This document shows positions 34,721 through 44,225 of a stretch of 64,000 bases of DNA, piece after piece (the first letter of the stretch is position 1; every line of letters starts with the position of its first letter). The stretch lies in assembly GCF_025150745.1 (NCBI RefSeq), contig NZ_CP102282.1:1065501-1129500 (forward strand), given 5' to 3'. Below the pieces are notes generated by a model. It was not told where the DNA came from. It saw only the letters and a program-made list of their open reading frames with translations, and ran no database searches. The DNA is from Eubacterium ventriosum. GTDB taxonomy: Bacteria > Bacillota > Clostridia > Lachnospirales > Lachnospiraceae. The position numbers and the translations under genes were made by a program.

Positions 34721-36064
34721 ATGAATTTGGATTTTACAGCAATAGCAGCATTGGTAGTTGTTTTAGTTTTATTTTTTGCAATATTTAAGCTAAGTAAAAA
34801 ATTAGATTTTACATTATTGGTTATAGTAGCACTTGCAGCAGGTGTGGCAATTGGATTTATATTCCATGGACATACATCATGGATAACACCTATTGGAAAA
34901 GCGTATGTAAGTGTTTTAAGTGCATTAGTAAGCCCATTAATTATTGTGGCAATTATCAGCAGTATTACTTCACTTGAAAACACAAAACAGCTTAAAGGAA
35001 TAGGCTTCCGTTCAATTGGATGGCTTATTACAACAACATTCTTTGCCATTATGTTAGCACTTGGCTTAGGACTTGTTTTTGGAGTAGGCAGAAATGCATA
35101 CCTTTCAATTGACGGACTTGATACAACAACATTCCAGAGCAAGGTTACATCATTTTCAGAAATTTTCATAAATTTCTTTCCAAGAAACGTAATATCAGAT
35201 ATAGCAGAAGAAAACACAATACCAATGATTTTTACTGCGATTCTTGTAGCTGTGGCATATGTATTTGTGGCACATGACAACGAAGAAAAAGTAAAACCAT
35301 TTAAAAACTTAGTGGAAGCACTTAAGGAAATCATCTTTAAAATCCTTGATTGGGTTATTGAACTTACACCATATGCAGTTTTAACTTTAGTAGCAACAAG
35401 TGTTGGAAATGGAATCAATTCATCAGGAATGATTTGGTCACTTGTAATGTTGTTAATTGTATGCTTTATAGCATTCATTATAGATTCATATTTAATTAAT
35501 GCAGTATTACTTAAAGTTTTTGCAAAAGTTAACCCTATTAAGTTCTTCAAAAAAATTCTTCCGGCACAGATTGTTGCATTTTCAACACAGTCAAGTGCAG
35601 GAACATTACCTGTAGCAACAGAAATTCTTACAGACAAAATAGGAGTGAGCGGAAAAGTTGCAAATGTGACAACACCACTTGGAACAACAATAGGAATGCC
35701 GGGATGTGCAGGTATTTGGCCAATTCTTGTATCACTATACGGAATTTACGGACTTGGAATTAACTTTAGCTTAACAGATTACATAACATTAGTAGTTGTA
35801 GCATTATTTGTATCATTTGGAACAGCAGGAGTTCCGGGAACAGCAACTGTAACAACAGCCAGTGTGTTAACAGTAATGGGACTTCCACTTGAACTTATTG
35901 TTTTAACAATTCCTATTTCAGCTTTGGCTGATACAGGTAGAACAGCAACAAATATAACAGGGGCAATGGTTTCAGCTACAATCGTTGCAAGACAGGAAGA
36001 CAGCCTTGACGATGAAATATTTGAAAAAGAAGACGAAGAAGAAAACAAAGCAGTAACAGCATAA
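34721..36064 (+). CDS. dicarboxylate/amino acid:cation symporter (cystine-type candidate)
   Basis: A 447-residue membrane protein of the DAACS (GltP/TcyP) family. Family segments: VSVLSALVSPLIIVAIISSI near 60-80, the HP1 loop AFSTQSSAGTLPVATEIL near 286-303, PLGTTIGMPGCAG near 321-334 (helix 7), and ALADTGRTATNITGAM near 405-420 (helix 8). The N-terminus is unusually hydrophobic and the C-terminus acidic. TcyP-type cystine symporters belong to this family. Given the Cys-rich leader upstream and the C-S lyase downstream, cystine uptake is the best guess, but glutamate or aspartate cannot be excluded. The start has AAGGAGAAAAA. Confidence 0.85.
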   Translation: MNLDFTAIAALVVVLVLFFAIFKLSKKLDFTLLVIVALAAGVAIGFIFHGHTSWITPIGKAYVSVLSALVSPLIIVAIISSITSLENTKQLKGIGFRSIGWLITTTFFAIMLALGLGLVFGVGRNAYLSIDGLDTTTFQSKVTSFSEIFINFFPRNVISDIAEENTIPMIFTAILVAVAYVFVAHDNEEKVKPFKNLVEALKEIIFKILDWVIELTPYAVLTLVATSVGNGINSSGMIWSLVMLLIVCFIAFIIDSYLINAVLLKVFAKVNPIKFFKKILPAQIVAFSTQSSAGTLPVATEILTDKIGVSGKVANVTTPLGTTIGMPGCAGIWPILVSLYGIYGLGINFSLTDYITLVVVALFVSFGTAGVPGTATVTTASVLTVMGLPLELIVLTIPISALADTGRTATNITGAMVSATIVARQEDSLDDEIFEKEDEEENKAVTA

Positions 36065-36184
36065 TTAGGAATTAAACAAATCAACAACTAATCAGATTAA
36101 AAAGATTAACAAAAACCAGTAATTAGTCAGATTAACGAAACTCAGATTTAAATAGCAAAGTAGGAATTTCCAAAGGAGTACGAA

Positions 36185-37033
36185 ATGAGAAAGATATTAA
36201 GAAAATTATTACCAATAACATTTACATTAGCCGTTGCAACAGCAGTAACATTTTCAACACCTGTTTTTGTAGAAAGAGCATATGCAGCACCAATGGAAGA
36301 CTGTGATTTAGATGGATATGACGACCATACAGGAAAGCCTGTACCATGGAGAGGATTTGACGGAACAAAGGGTGACGAAGTTCCATCAGACTGGGATGGA
36401 GTATCTGATAGCTACGTATTTAAAAACAATAAATCAGACAGCAGTAAGTCAAATTCATCAAGCAGTTTAAGCAGCAGCTCCTCATCAAATAGTTCATCAG
36501 GAAGCAGCTCTTCAAGTAGTTCTGGTTCTTCAAGTACAAAGAAGGCTACAACAAAGAGTAGCTCAAAAAGTAAAAGCACAAAGAGTAGTTCAAAGACAAG
36601 CACAAAAAGTAGTTCAAAGAGTTCTTCAAAAAGCACAAAAAAAGAGTCTTCAAAAGATAGCTCAAAAGAAGAAACAACTACAAAAGTAGAAGAAACTACT
36701 ACAGCAACAGAAGAAACTACAACTGCAAAGAACAAGAAAAAATCTAAGAAGAAATCAAAAGAACAGGTTGAAACAACAGTTGAACAGACTACAGCAACAG
36801 AAGAAACAACAGTTCCTGAGCAGGTTGAAGAACAGCTGGCAGAGGAAGAAACTACAGTTCAGGAAACAGAACAGGAAACTAAAGACATTGCAGACACATT
36901 CCTAAAGGCAGCAACAGTAGGATTTACTACAGAGAATAAAGGACTTATACCGGGAATCATTATTCTTGTTGCATTAGCAGGTTTAGGCGTATTAACATTA
37001 GCTTTTGGAAGCAATTTTAATAAGAAGAAATAA
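36185..37033 (+). CDS. Ser/Thr-rich surface protein with C-terminal membrane anchor
   Basis: A 282-residue protein. A signal peptide (residues 8-35, ending AYA-AP) is followed by a short acidic domain with DCDLDGYDDHTGKPVPW. Residues 82-170 are almost pure Ser, with Thr and Lys. Residues 170-235 are Thr/Glu-rich (ETTTKVEETTT-like repeats). A single membrane helix lies at 253-275 (GIIILVALAGLGVLTLAF), ending in a short basic tail. This is a stalk-like surface protein anchored in the membrane; the helix-plus-KKK end lacks an LPXTG motif. The small N-terminal domain may be the functional part. It is co-oriented within the sulfur locus, 120 bp after the symporter. Confidence 0.75.
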   Translation: MRKILRKLLPITFTLAVATAVTFSTPVFVERAYAAPMEDCDLDGYDDHTGKPVPWRGFDGTKGDEVPSDWDGVSDSYVFKNNKSDSSKSNSSSSLSSSSSSNSSSGSSSSSSSGSSSTKKATTKSSSKSKSTKSSSKTSTKSSSKSSSKSTKKESSKDSSKEETTTKVEETTTATEETTTAKNKKKSKKKSKEQVETTVEQTTATEETTVPEQVEEQLAEEETTVQETEQETKDIADTFLKAATVGFTTENKGLIPGIIILVALAGLGVLTLAFGSNFNKKK

Positions 37034-37045
37034 GTAAAGGTTCGG

Positions 37046-38233
37046 GTGAAACATATGGGATTTAATTTTGATAAGATTACAGACAGAAAAGGAACAAACT
37101 GCATAAAATACGATTTTGCCATTGAAAGGGGAATGCCTGAGAATGTACTTCCATTATGGGTTGCAGATATGGATTTTCCAACAGTTCCAGAAGTGATTGA
37201 AGATTTAAAGAAAGCTGTAAGTAATGGAATTTTCGGATACAGCGAGGCAAAAAGCGGATATTTTAAGGCACTGTCAGAATGGTATGAAAAATATTTTGAC
37301 TGGAAATTAAAGCCTAACTGGTTAGTAAAAACACCCGGCGTAGTTTTTGGTATAGCAATGGCAGTTAAAGCTTTTACTAATGAGGGCGACAGCGTAATAA
37401 TTCAGCAGCCTGTATATTATCCTTTTAAAGAAACAATAGAGGATAACAACAGAGTAGTTGTAAACAATTCCCTTAAAAATGTTAACGGTCATTATGAAAT
37501 AGATTTTGAGGACTTTGAAAGGAAAGTTAAGGAAAATAACGTAAAACTTTTCATTTTGTGTAGCCCACACAATCCGGTTGGACGAGTTTGGAAAAAATGG
37601 GAACTGGAAAAACTTGGTAATATTTGCGTGGAAAATAATGTGACAGTTGTAAGTGATGAAATTCACAGCGACTTCGTTTATCCGGGCAACAAGCATACGG
37701 CTTTTGCTAATATTAAGGAAGAATTTCAGAATATTACAGTTACATGTACTGCACCAAGCAAGACTTTCAACCTGGCAGGACTTCAGGTTTCAAACATTAT
37801 TATTCCAAATGATAAACTTAGAAAGAAGTTTAGAAAACAAATAAGTGCAGCAGGATATAGTCAGGTTAATGCTTTAGGACTTGTGGCATGTGAAAGTGCT
37901 TACAGAAACGGCAGACAGTGGCTTGACAGTTTGAAAGAATATTTAATTGAAAACATTAATTTTGTAAGGAATTATTTAGAAGAAAATATTCCAAGTGTTA
38001 AGCTGATTGAGCCGGAAGGAACATATTTAATATGGCTTGATTTTGGTGAATTAGGACTTGAAAATGAAGAATTGGAAGATTTAATAATAAACAAATCAGG
38101 TTTATGGCTTGACAGCGGAGCTATTTTTGGAGAAGATGGTAAAGGATATCAGCGAATTAATATTGCCTGTCCTAGAAAAACTTTGGAGCAGGCATTAAAT
38201 CAGCTTAAGTCAGGAATTGACAGCCTTAAGTAG
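37046..38233 (+). CDS. MalY/PatB family C-S lyase (cystathionine beta-lyase)
   Basis: A 395-residue PLP enzyme of aminotransferase fold class I. Motifs: LPLWVADMDFPTVPEV near 33, GIFGYSEAKSGYF near 62, SPHNPVGRVW near 174, SDEIHSDFVYPG near 206, and the PLP Lys in SKTFNLAGLQ near 236. This pattern is MalY/PatB rather than a true aminotransferase; such enzymes cleave cystathionine or cysteine to give homocysteine, sulfide, pyruvate and ammonia. The start could be GTG at 37046 or ATG at 37055; AAGG at 37036-37039 fits the GTG better. It lies 12 bp after the Ser-rich protein gene. Confidence 0.9.
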   Translation: MKHMGFNFDKITDRKGTNCIKYDFAIERGMPENVLPLWVADMDFPTVPEVIEDLKKAVSNGIFGYSEAKSGYFKALSEWYEKYFDWKLKPNWLVKTPGVVFGIAMAVKAFTNEGDSVIIQQPVYYPFKETIEDNNRVVVNNSLKNVNGHYEIDFEDFERKVKENNVKLFILCSPHNPVGRVWKKWELEKLGNICVENNVTVVSDEIHSDFVYPGNKHTAFANIKEEFQNITVTCTAPSKTFNLAGLQVSNIIIPNDKLRKKFRKQISAAGYSQVNALGLVACESAYRNGRQWLDSLKEYLIENINFVRNYLEENIPSVKLIEPEGTYLIWLDFGELGLENEELEDLIINKSGLWLDSGAIFGEDGKGYQRINIACPRKTLEQALNQLKSGIDSLK

Positions 38234-38320
38234 AAAATGACAGTTTAAGTTAGAAAATGATATGCTTAAGTATAGACTGATATATCAAAATAAGAATAAA
38301 CTTAAGAAAGTAGGATTATT

Positions 38321-39232
38321 ATGACTCTTGCACAATTAAGATATGCCATCACAGTTGCCGGTGCTTCTTCAATGAATGAAGCGGCGAGAAAACTTTTTAT
38401 ATCACAGCCAAGCCTTTCAGCAGCAATAAAGGAGCTGGAAGAAGAGGTTGGAGTAGAACTTTTTAAGCGTACCAACAGAGGAATTTCAGTAACTTTGGAA
38501 GGTGAGGAATTTATAGGGTATGCAAGGCAGGTAGTTGAACAGTATAACTTAATTGAGTCCAAGTATATTTTAAAAGAAAATACAAAGAAGAAGTTTGGGG
38601 TTTCCATGCAACATTACACGTTTGCGGTAAAGGCTTTTGTGGAAATGGTCAAGCAGTTCGGTATGGATGAATATGAGTTTGAAATTCACGAAACAAAGAC
38701 TTACGATGTAATTGAGGACGTGAAGAATTGTAAAAGTGAAATAGGAATTTTGTACCTGAATGATTTTAATAAGAAGGTATTAACTAAGTTATTTCACGAG
38801 TCAGCAGTGGAGTTTCATGAATTGCTGAAATGTCATATTTATGTATATCTGTGGAAAGGTCATCCACTGGCATCTAAGGAAGAGATAACTTTGGAAGAAC
38901 TGGAAGAATATCCGTGTTTGTCTTTTGATCAGGGGCATAATAATTCTTTTTATTTTGCAGAAGAAGTACTTAGCACTTACGATTACAAGAGACTTATAAA
39001 AGCCAATGACAGAGCAACATTTCTTAATCTTATGATAGGACTTAACGGATACACATTATGTTCAGGAATAATGTGTGAAGAATTAAACGGTTCCGATTAT
39101 TGTGCAATAAAGCTTAAGTCAGATGAGATAATGACAATAGGCTATATTGCGAGAAAAGGGGTTCAGGTAAGTCCTTTGGGAAAGAAATATTTGGAAGAAA
39201 TCAGTAAGTACAAAGACAAAGCTCTTAGATAA
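38321..39232 (+). CDS. LysR-type transcriptional regulator
   Basis: A 303-residue LysR-family regulator. The winged HTH occupies residues 1-60 (LAQLRYAITVAGASSMNEAARKL, SQPSLSAAIKELEEEVG, LFKRTNRGISVT). The effector domain follows at 90-300. Its position between a C-S lyase and metNIQ suggests a CmbR/CysR-like role in cysteine or methionine control, by analogy with Gram-positive LysR regulators of sulfur metabolism. That role is inferred from context; the residues do not show it. It is followed by a terminator. Confidence 0.88.
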   Translation: MTLAQLRYAITVAGASSMNEAARKLFISQPSLSAAIKELEEEVGVELFKRTNRGISVTLEGEEFIGYARQVVEQYNLIESKYILKENTKKKFGVSMQHYTFAVKAFVEMVKQFGMDEYEFEIHETKTYDVIEDVKNCKSEIGILYLNDFNKKVLTKLFHESAVEFHELLKCHIYVYLWKGHPLASKEEITLEELEEYPCLSFDQGHNNSFYFAEEVLSTYDYKRLIKANDRATFLNLMIGLNGYTLCSGIMCEELNGSDYCAIKLKSDEIMTIGYIARKGVQVSPLGKKYLEEISKYKDKALR

Positions 39233-39303
39233 TGGAAAATTTGTTAGTTATTTTTACTAAACAGAAGTATTTATATTGAAAATATATAGAAAAAAATTAC
39301 AAC

Positions 39304-39350
39304 ATACAGCTTGCTATAGAATTAAACTATGACTAGCTGTATATTTTTTT
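39304..39350 (+). terminator. intrinsic terminator between the LysR gene and metN
   Basis: ATACAGCT (39304-39311) with AGCTGTAT (39335-39342), an inner CTATAG / CTAT part, then seven T. It may be the LysR terminator. The 70 bp left before metN must hold a promoter, or this is an attenuator in the metN leader. No SAM riboswitch or T-box was found in 39233-39420. Confidence 0.8.
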
Positions 39351-39420
39351 GATTAGACAACAATAAATAACAATAGTATACTTGCTACACAACAGAGAAC
39401 AGTTGAAGAGAGGTGAGGAC

Positions 39421-40452
39421 ATGTCAGAGATAGAAATTAAAAACGTAAGCAAAAAATATGAAACAAAAGATGGAACTGTTGAAGCATTAAAAAATGTAAG
39501 TCTTTCGATTGAGCAGGGTGACATATACGGAATAATTGGTATGTCCGGAGCAGGGAAAAGTACATTGGTACGATGTATGAACTTCCTTGAAGAACCAACA
39601 GAAGGTCAGGTTCTTATAAAAGGAAGAACACTTGGTTCACTGTCAAAGAAAGAATTAAGAAAACAGAGAGAAGACATAGGAATGATTTTTCAGCATTTCA
39701 ATCTTCTAATGCAGAAGTCGGTTATAGACAATGTTTGTTTTCCATTATATATACAGGGAAAGAAAAAGAAAGAAGCAAGAGCTAAGGCATTAGAGCTTCT
39801 TGAAATAGTAGGATTACAGGATAGGGCAAAAGCTTATCCGGCGCAGTTGTCAGGAGGACAGAAACAGAGAGTGGCAATTGCAAGAGCATTAGCTTCAAAT
39901 CCAAAGATTCTACTTTGTGACGAGGCAACAAGTGCCTTAGATCCACAGACTACAGCATCAATTCTTGAATTACTTGAAAGTATTAATAAGAGATTTGGAA
40001 TAACAATAGTAATCATTACACATCAGATGTCAGTAGTCAGAGAAATATGTACACATGTAGCCATTATGAAAGATGGTCAGGTGGCAGAGAAGGGATTAGT
40101 AACTGAGATTTTTGAACATCCTAAATCTGAAGTTGCAAGAGAGTTGATTAACAAAGATACAGGCAGCGACGTAGATGGTACCCGCAAAGTAACAAAGGAA
40201 ATAAATAATAAGAAAAATCTCAGAATTGTTTTTTCAGAAAGTTCAGCTTTTGAACCGGTTATAGCAAATATGATTTTGAAGTTTAATGAGCCGGTAAATA
40301 TATTGAAAGCAAATACTAAAAACGTTGGAGGCGTGGCAAAAGGTGAAATGATACTGGGCTTTCGCAAAGACAATCAGAAAATAGAAGAGATGAAACAATA
40401 TCTTATAGAAAAAGGATTAGAAATCGAGGAGGTGGATAATTATGTGGACTAG
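39421..40452 (+). CDS. metN: methionine ABC importer, ATPase
   Basis: A 343-residue ATPase of the methionine uptake family. Walker A is GMSGAGKST near residue 40. The signature is LSGGQKQRVAIARAL near 142, and Walker B ILLCDEATSALDP near 162. The C-terminal 100 residues form the NIL regulatory domain of MetN (RIVFSESSAFEPVIANM, GEMILGFRKDNQKIEEM), which binds methionine for feedback control. The start is the ATG at 39421, behind GAGAGGTGAGG; an upstream in-frame ATG at 39382 has no ribosome site. It overlaps metI by 11 bp. Confidence 0.96.
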   Translation: MSEIEIKNVSKKYETKDGTVEALKNVSLSIEQGDIYGIIGMSGAGKSTLVRCMNFLEEPTEGQVLIKGRTLGSLSKKELRKQREDIGMIFQHFNLLMQKSVIDNVCFPLYIQGKKKKEARAKALELLEIVGLQDRAKAYPAQLSGGQKQRVAIARALASNPKILLCDEATSALDPQTTASILELLESINKRFGITIVIITHQMSVVREICTHVAIMKDGQVAEKGLVTEIFEHPKSEVARELINKDTGSDVDGTRKVTKEINNKKNLRIVFSESSAFEPVIANMILKFNEPVNILKANTKNVGGVAKGEMILGFRKDNQKIEEMKQYLIEKGLEIEEVDNYVD

Positions 40453-41104
40453 TGCAACTACAGATATGATTATTACGGGAATAGGTCAGACACTATACAT
40501 GACAATATTATCCACAGTAGTAGGATATGTGTTTGGACTTCCGTTAGGAGTAATGTTAGCAGTATTTGACAAAGACGGACTTAGACCTAACAAGGCAGTT
40601 TACAAAGTACTGGATGTAATTTCAAATATCATACGAAGCATACCTTTCCTGATTCTACTTATTCTTATAATACCTTTAACAAGATTAATTGTAGGTCAGA
40701 GTTATGGTTCATCAGCAACAGTAGTTCCATTGGTTGTTGCGGCAATTCCATTTATCGGCCGAATGGTTGAGTCATCAATCAAAGAAGTTGACGCAGGAGT
40801 TGTAGAAGCAGCAAGATCAATGGGAGCAAGTGATTTAAGAATAATAGTAAAAGTACTATTACTTGAATCAAGAACATCACTTATAACCGGAGCTACAATA
40901 GCCATTGGAACAATTCTTGGCTATTCAGCAATGGCAGGTTCCGTAGGTGGCGGTGGTCTTGGAGACATTGCCATAAGATACGGTTATTACAGATATGAAT
41001 CTCAAATTATGATAGTAACGGTAATACTTCTTGTAGTATTGGTTCAGGTTTTCCAGTCTATAGGAATGATTATTGCATCAAAACTTGATAAGAGAAGAAA
41101 ATAA
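40442..41104 (+). CDS. metI: methionine ABC importer, permease
   Basis: A 220-residue membrane protein with five helices, standard length for MetI. It shows LYMTILSTVVGYVFGLPLGV near 18, RSIPFLILLILIIPLTR near 63, and the EAA-type cytoplasmic loop VEAARSMGASDLRI near 122, which contacts the MetN ATPase. It starts with an ATG inside the metN end behind GAGGAGG. Together with MetN and the MetQ lipoprotein it makes a complete D-methionine/L-methionine importer. Confidence 0.95.
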   Translation: MWTSATTDMIITGIGQTLYMTILSTVVGYVFGLPLGVMLAVFDKDGLRPNKAVYKVLDVISNIIRSIPFLILLILIIPLTRLIVGQSYGSSATVVPLVVAAIPFIGRMVESSIKEVDAGVVEAARSMGASDLRIIVKVLLLESRTSLITGATIAIGTILGYSAMAGSVGGGGLGDIAIRYGYYRYESQIMIVTVILLVVLVQVFQSIGMIIASKLDKRRK

Positions 41105-41160
41105 CAGGTAACACTGTTACTTATAAAATGAAAAATATGAAAAAGAAGGAGAATGAAAAC

Positions 41161-42003
41161 ATGAAGAAGAAAATTTTAGCATTAGCATTAGCAGGAGTAT
41201 TAGTAGTAGGAGCATTAACAGGATGTGGTTCATCAAAGAGTGAAAGTTCAGAAAAGAAAACTGATGACAAAAAGATTACAGTAGCAGCATCAGCAACACC
41301 ACACGCAGAAATATTAGAAGAAGCAAAAACATTACTTAAAGACAAGGGATACGAATTAGAAGTAAAAGTATTCGATGACTATGTACAGCCTAACAACGTA
41401 GTAGAAAGTGGAGAGTTTGACGCAAACTACTTCCAGCATGTACCTTATCTTGAACAGTTTAACGAAGAAAAAGGAACACACCTTGTAGTTGCAGGAAAGA
41501 TTCATTATGAACCATTTGGTATTTATCCTGGAACAAAGAAAGACTTAAAGGACATTGCCAAGGGCGATAAGATTGCAGTTCCAAACGACACAACTAATGA
41601 AGCAAGAGCGCTTTTATTATTACAGGATAATGGAATCATCAAATTAAAAGATGGTGCAGGAATCAAGGCAACAGTAAATGACATTGAAGAAAATCCTAAC
41701 AACATTGAAATCGTAGAACTTGAAGCAGCTCAGGTACCAAGAGTAGTAAACGAAGTAGCTTATGTAGTATTAAATGGTAACTATGCATTAGAAGCAAATT
41801 ACACAGTAAAGAAAGACGCATTAGCTTATGAAAAGTCAGATTCAGAAGCAGCAAAAACATACGTTAACGTAATTGCAGTAAAAGAAGGCAACGAAAACAG
41901 CGAAAAAATCAAAGCTTTAGTAGATGTATTAAAGTCAGATTCAATTAAGAAATTCATCGATGAAAAGTATGATGGAGCAGTAATCGTATACGATGGAGAA
42001 TAA
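41161..42003 (+). CDS. metQ: methionine-binding lipoprotein
   Basis: A 280-residue NlpA/MetQ lipoprotein. The signal sequence KKKILALALAGVLVVGALTGC ends in a lipobox, with Cys22 lipidated. The mature part opens with ITVAASATPHAEILEEA, followed by GKIHYEPFGIYPG near 130 and VPNDTTNEARALLLLQ near 150, all family-typical. The ATG at 41161 is chosen because AAGGAG lies about 9 nt upstream and the lipoprotein signal starts there. An earlier in-frame ATG at 41128 would add 11 charged residues. Confidence 0.96.
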   Translation: MKKKILALALAGVLVVGALTGCGSSKSESSEKKTDDKKITVAASATPHAEILEEAKTLLKDKGYELEVKVFDDYVQPNNVVESGEFDANYFQHVPYLEQFNEEKGTHLVVAGKIHYEPFGIYPGTKKDLKDIAKGDKIAVPNDTTNEARALLLLQDNGIIKLKDGAGIKATVNDIEENPNNIEIVELEAAQVPRVVNEVAYVVLNGNYALEANYTVKKDALAYEKSDSEAAKTYVNVIAVKEGNENSEKIKALVDVLKSDSIKKFIDEKYDGAVIVYDGE

Positions 42004-42025
42004 GAACATAATATAAGATTTAAAA

Positions 42026-42068
42026 GGCTATTGCAGGGCGTATTAGAGGCTTGCAATAGTCTTTTTTT
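42026..42068 (+). terminator. intrinsic terminator after metQ
   Basis: GGCTATTGCA (42026-42035) with TGCAATAGTC (42052-42061, one mismatch), then seven T. Confidence 0.9.
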
Positions 42069-42153
42069 CCAGTATAGAATAATGTCTGTTGTTCATAACA
42101 GTCTGTTTGTGCTATTATAATGCTAAATCAGTAAGTAGCGCAAAGGAGAAATT

Positions 42154-42693
42154 ATGGGACAGGTTTATTTTACAAGACATGGGCAGACATTTTGGAATGT
42201 TGAAAATAAAATATGTGGAGCAACAGATATTGTCTTGACAGAATTAGGACATAAGCAGGCTGAGGAGTTGGGACAGAAGATTTTGAAGGAGGGAATAAAA
42301 ATCGACGAAATTTTGTACTCACCACTTAGCAGGGCAGCAGATACAGCGAAGCATATTGGGGAAGTAACAGGGATTCCGATGAGAGAAGAAATCCGATTAA
42401 AGGAACAGAATTTCGGAAAGTACGAATCTACACCAAGACACGGCGAAGAATTTGAAGAGGCAAAAAAGAGCTTCATAAATCATTTTGACGGTGGCGAATC
42501 AATGTTTGAAATGGCTCAGAGAATCTATAATCTATTGGATGACTTGAAGAAAGAATCAGGCGAAAAGACATATCTTCTTGTTGCCCATAATGGCATATCA
42601 AGAGTCGTAAATTCATATTTCCACGATATGACAAACGAAGAATATGCAGCGTTTGGAATAAAGAATTGCGAGATATTAAAGTATGAATTTTAA
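42154..42693 (+). CDS. histidine phosphatase family protein (PGM-like)
   Basis: A 179-residue protein with the RHG motif (YFTRHGQTFWN near residue 5) and the later catalytic His in LLVAHNGISRVV near 144. It also has SPLSRAADTAKHIGE near 58 and LKEQNFGKYES near 82, as in the phosphoglycerate-mutase-like phosphatases (PhoE/GpmB type). It removes phosphate from small metabolites; the substrate is unknown. It stands alone, with a strong AAAGGAGAA site and its own terminator. Confidence 0.9.
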   Translation: MGQVYFTRHGQTFWNVENKICGATDIVLTELGHKQAEELGQKILKEGIKIDEILYSPLSRAADTAKHIGEVTGIPMREEIRLKEQNFGKYESTPRHGEEFEEAKKSFINHFDGGESMFEMAQRIYNLLDDLKKESGEKTYLLVAHNGISRVVNSYFHDMTNEEYAAFGIKNCEILKYEF

Positions 42694-42726
42694 CGCCAGT
42701 TAAAAAGTGGAAAACGTAGTAGTTGC

Positions 42727-42766
42727 AAAGGGAGCATTCCATGATAAAGTGGAAGACTCCCTTTTT
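42727..42766 (+). terminator. intrinsic terminator after the phosphatase gene
   Basis: AAAGGGAG (42727-42734) with CTCCCTTT (42757-42764) and an inner TTCCA / TGGAA stem, then TTTTT. Confidence 0.88.
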
Positions 42767-42906
42767 ATATGCTATTGGGCTGAAAGTAATAAGAAATAGG
42801 AAAGAATAATAAAGACTAGTAAAATTAGTAAATTATGTTGAAAATGTAATGGAATATGCTATAATTCGACGTGTCGGATAAAAAAGAAAGAGGGAAGGAA
42901 AAACAG

Positions 42907-44199
42907 ATGAAAAAATATGCTTTTATTTTGACTATGATTTTGACTGGGAGTATGTTTTTTAACATACAGACCTGTAGTGTTGAGGCGAAAGAAACCAAAA
43001 CAGTAAAGAAAGTTAATGAGATTGTTCAAGACATGTCATATGTGTATAAGGACAAGGATGGAAAGGAAGTAACAAAGACGGTAAGAGAGCCGGTAGCCTG
43101 TTCAATATCAGGATGTAATGAACATTCAGAGGATAAGATTATTGAGGGACTAAAACAAGGGAAAAAGATAACAGATATTGTAAAATGTAAAAGTGGTTCA
43201 GATTTGTACAATATAAAAGTTCCGGTAAAGTATGTTGAAAAGAAAAAGATTAAAATTAAATACAAGACTTTAAGTGAATTAAAATTTTATTCAGTTCAAG
43301 GAAGTTGTTACAAGAATAATTGTTTATACATAGCTTTTAGTGATAAAGAAAAAACAGACACTGCTCAAAAAATAAAGGAGAGTACAGGTTTGGGAGTGGT
43401 AAATTTAACAGCTATTGTAAAACTTAAGTTTTCAAATGGAAAATGTACAGTAGCACAGGTGGAGTTTATTAAAGGAATGGAACAAATAGATGACGCAATT
43501 AACTATATGGGACATGCCAACGATATGACCTACTTTGATGGAAAACTTCATACAACGTGGTATGAGGTTGCAAAGAAAAGTAATGGTAAAAAAGTAACAA
43601 AGAAGAAATTTACATTAGGTTATATAGATGTAAGTGACCAGGTTAAAGGGATGGCAACAAACATAGGGGATGCTAAAGATTCTAAGAATAAATCAATCTT
43701 TGGAATTGCAAAATATGGAAAGAAATTATTTGCTGTTGGGATAAGAGACACAAGCAAAGGCGTTAAAAGATATGTGGAATCCTGCGCATATAAGAAAGCC
43801 AAAAGCGAAGGCAAATATAGTTATGTGATAAAAAAGAAATTGTTTGATTTAAAGAAAGAAAAAGATAATTATACAATCCCACAATGTATGGCAAGTGATG
43901 GAAAATATATTTATGTTAATAAATATAGTAAAAAGAAGAAAGAGCATAATAATTGCATACAGGTTTACAAAAATAATAAACATAAGAAAACGATTATAAT
44001 TAAAGATCCTATAATTGTTGCACCTAATGGTAAAAAGAAATCATTAAAAAATGCCCAATGGGAAATGGAAGGATTTGGAAGAATAAAAGGAAAGAACAAT
44101 TTTTACTGCGTTATGGCTATGCCTGAAACAAAAGGTGCAGGAAAGCTACTTGAAAAAGGTAAACAGGCATATTTGTGTACGTTTACAATGAAGAACTAG
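42907..44199 (+). CDS. secreted Lys-rich protein, beta-propeller-like
   Basis: A 430-residue protein with a signal peptide (KKYAFILTMILTGSMFF, mature part from about residue 28). It starts at the ATG at 42907 behind GGGAAGG; the GTG at 42871 in frame adds only charged residues. The mature protein is rich in Lys and has repeated strand motifs, such as YKNNCLYIAFSD, MTYFDGKLHTTW, FGIAKYGKKLFAVGI and QCMASDGKYIYVNKY. These read like blades of a beta-propeller. No sorting signal is present. It may bind anionic cell-wall polymers through its positive charge. It heads a run of three secreted proteins. Confidence 0.6.
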   Translation: MKKYAFILTMILTGSMFFNIQTCSVEAKETKTVKKVNEIVQDMSYVYKDKDGKEVTKTVREPVACSISGCNEHSEDKIIEGLKQGKKITDIVKCKSGSDLYNIKVPVKYVEKKKIKIKYKTLSELKFYSVQGSCYKNNCLYIAFSDKEKTDTAQKIKESTGLGVVNLTAIVKLKFSNGKCTVAQVEFIKGMEQIDDAINYMGHANDMTYFDGKLHTTWYEVAKKSNGKKVTKKKFTLGYIDVSDQVKGMATNIGDAKDSKNKSIFGIAKYGKKLFAVGIRDTSKGVKRYVESCAYKKAKSEGKYSYVIKKKLFDLKKEKDNYTIPQCMASDGKYIYVNKYSKKKKEHNNCIQVYKNNKHKKTIIIKDPIIVAPNGKKKSLKNAQWEMEGFGRIKGKNNFYCVMAMPETKGAGKLLEKGKQAYLCTFTMKN

Positions 44200-44225
44200 A
44201 AATATAACATTAAAGAGGGAATATT

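Noticed and set aside
34609-35637. Long minus-strand open frame (342 codons) opposite the symporter gene.
   Set aside because: It is antisense to a clear DAACS transporter, has no ribosome site, and its protein resembles no family; codon bias on the sense strand explains it.
36412-36735. Minus-strand frame rich in Glu, Leu and Phe.
   Set aside because: It is the reverse of the Ser/Thr/Lys repeat in the surface protein gene.
39233-39420. SAM riboswitch or T-box ahead of metNIQ, as often found for methionine genes.
   Set aside because: No GAAACCC-type or TGGTACC-type core was found; only a simple terminator hairpin is present.
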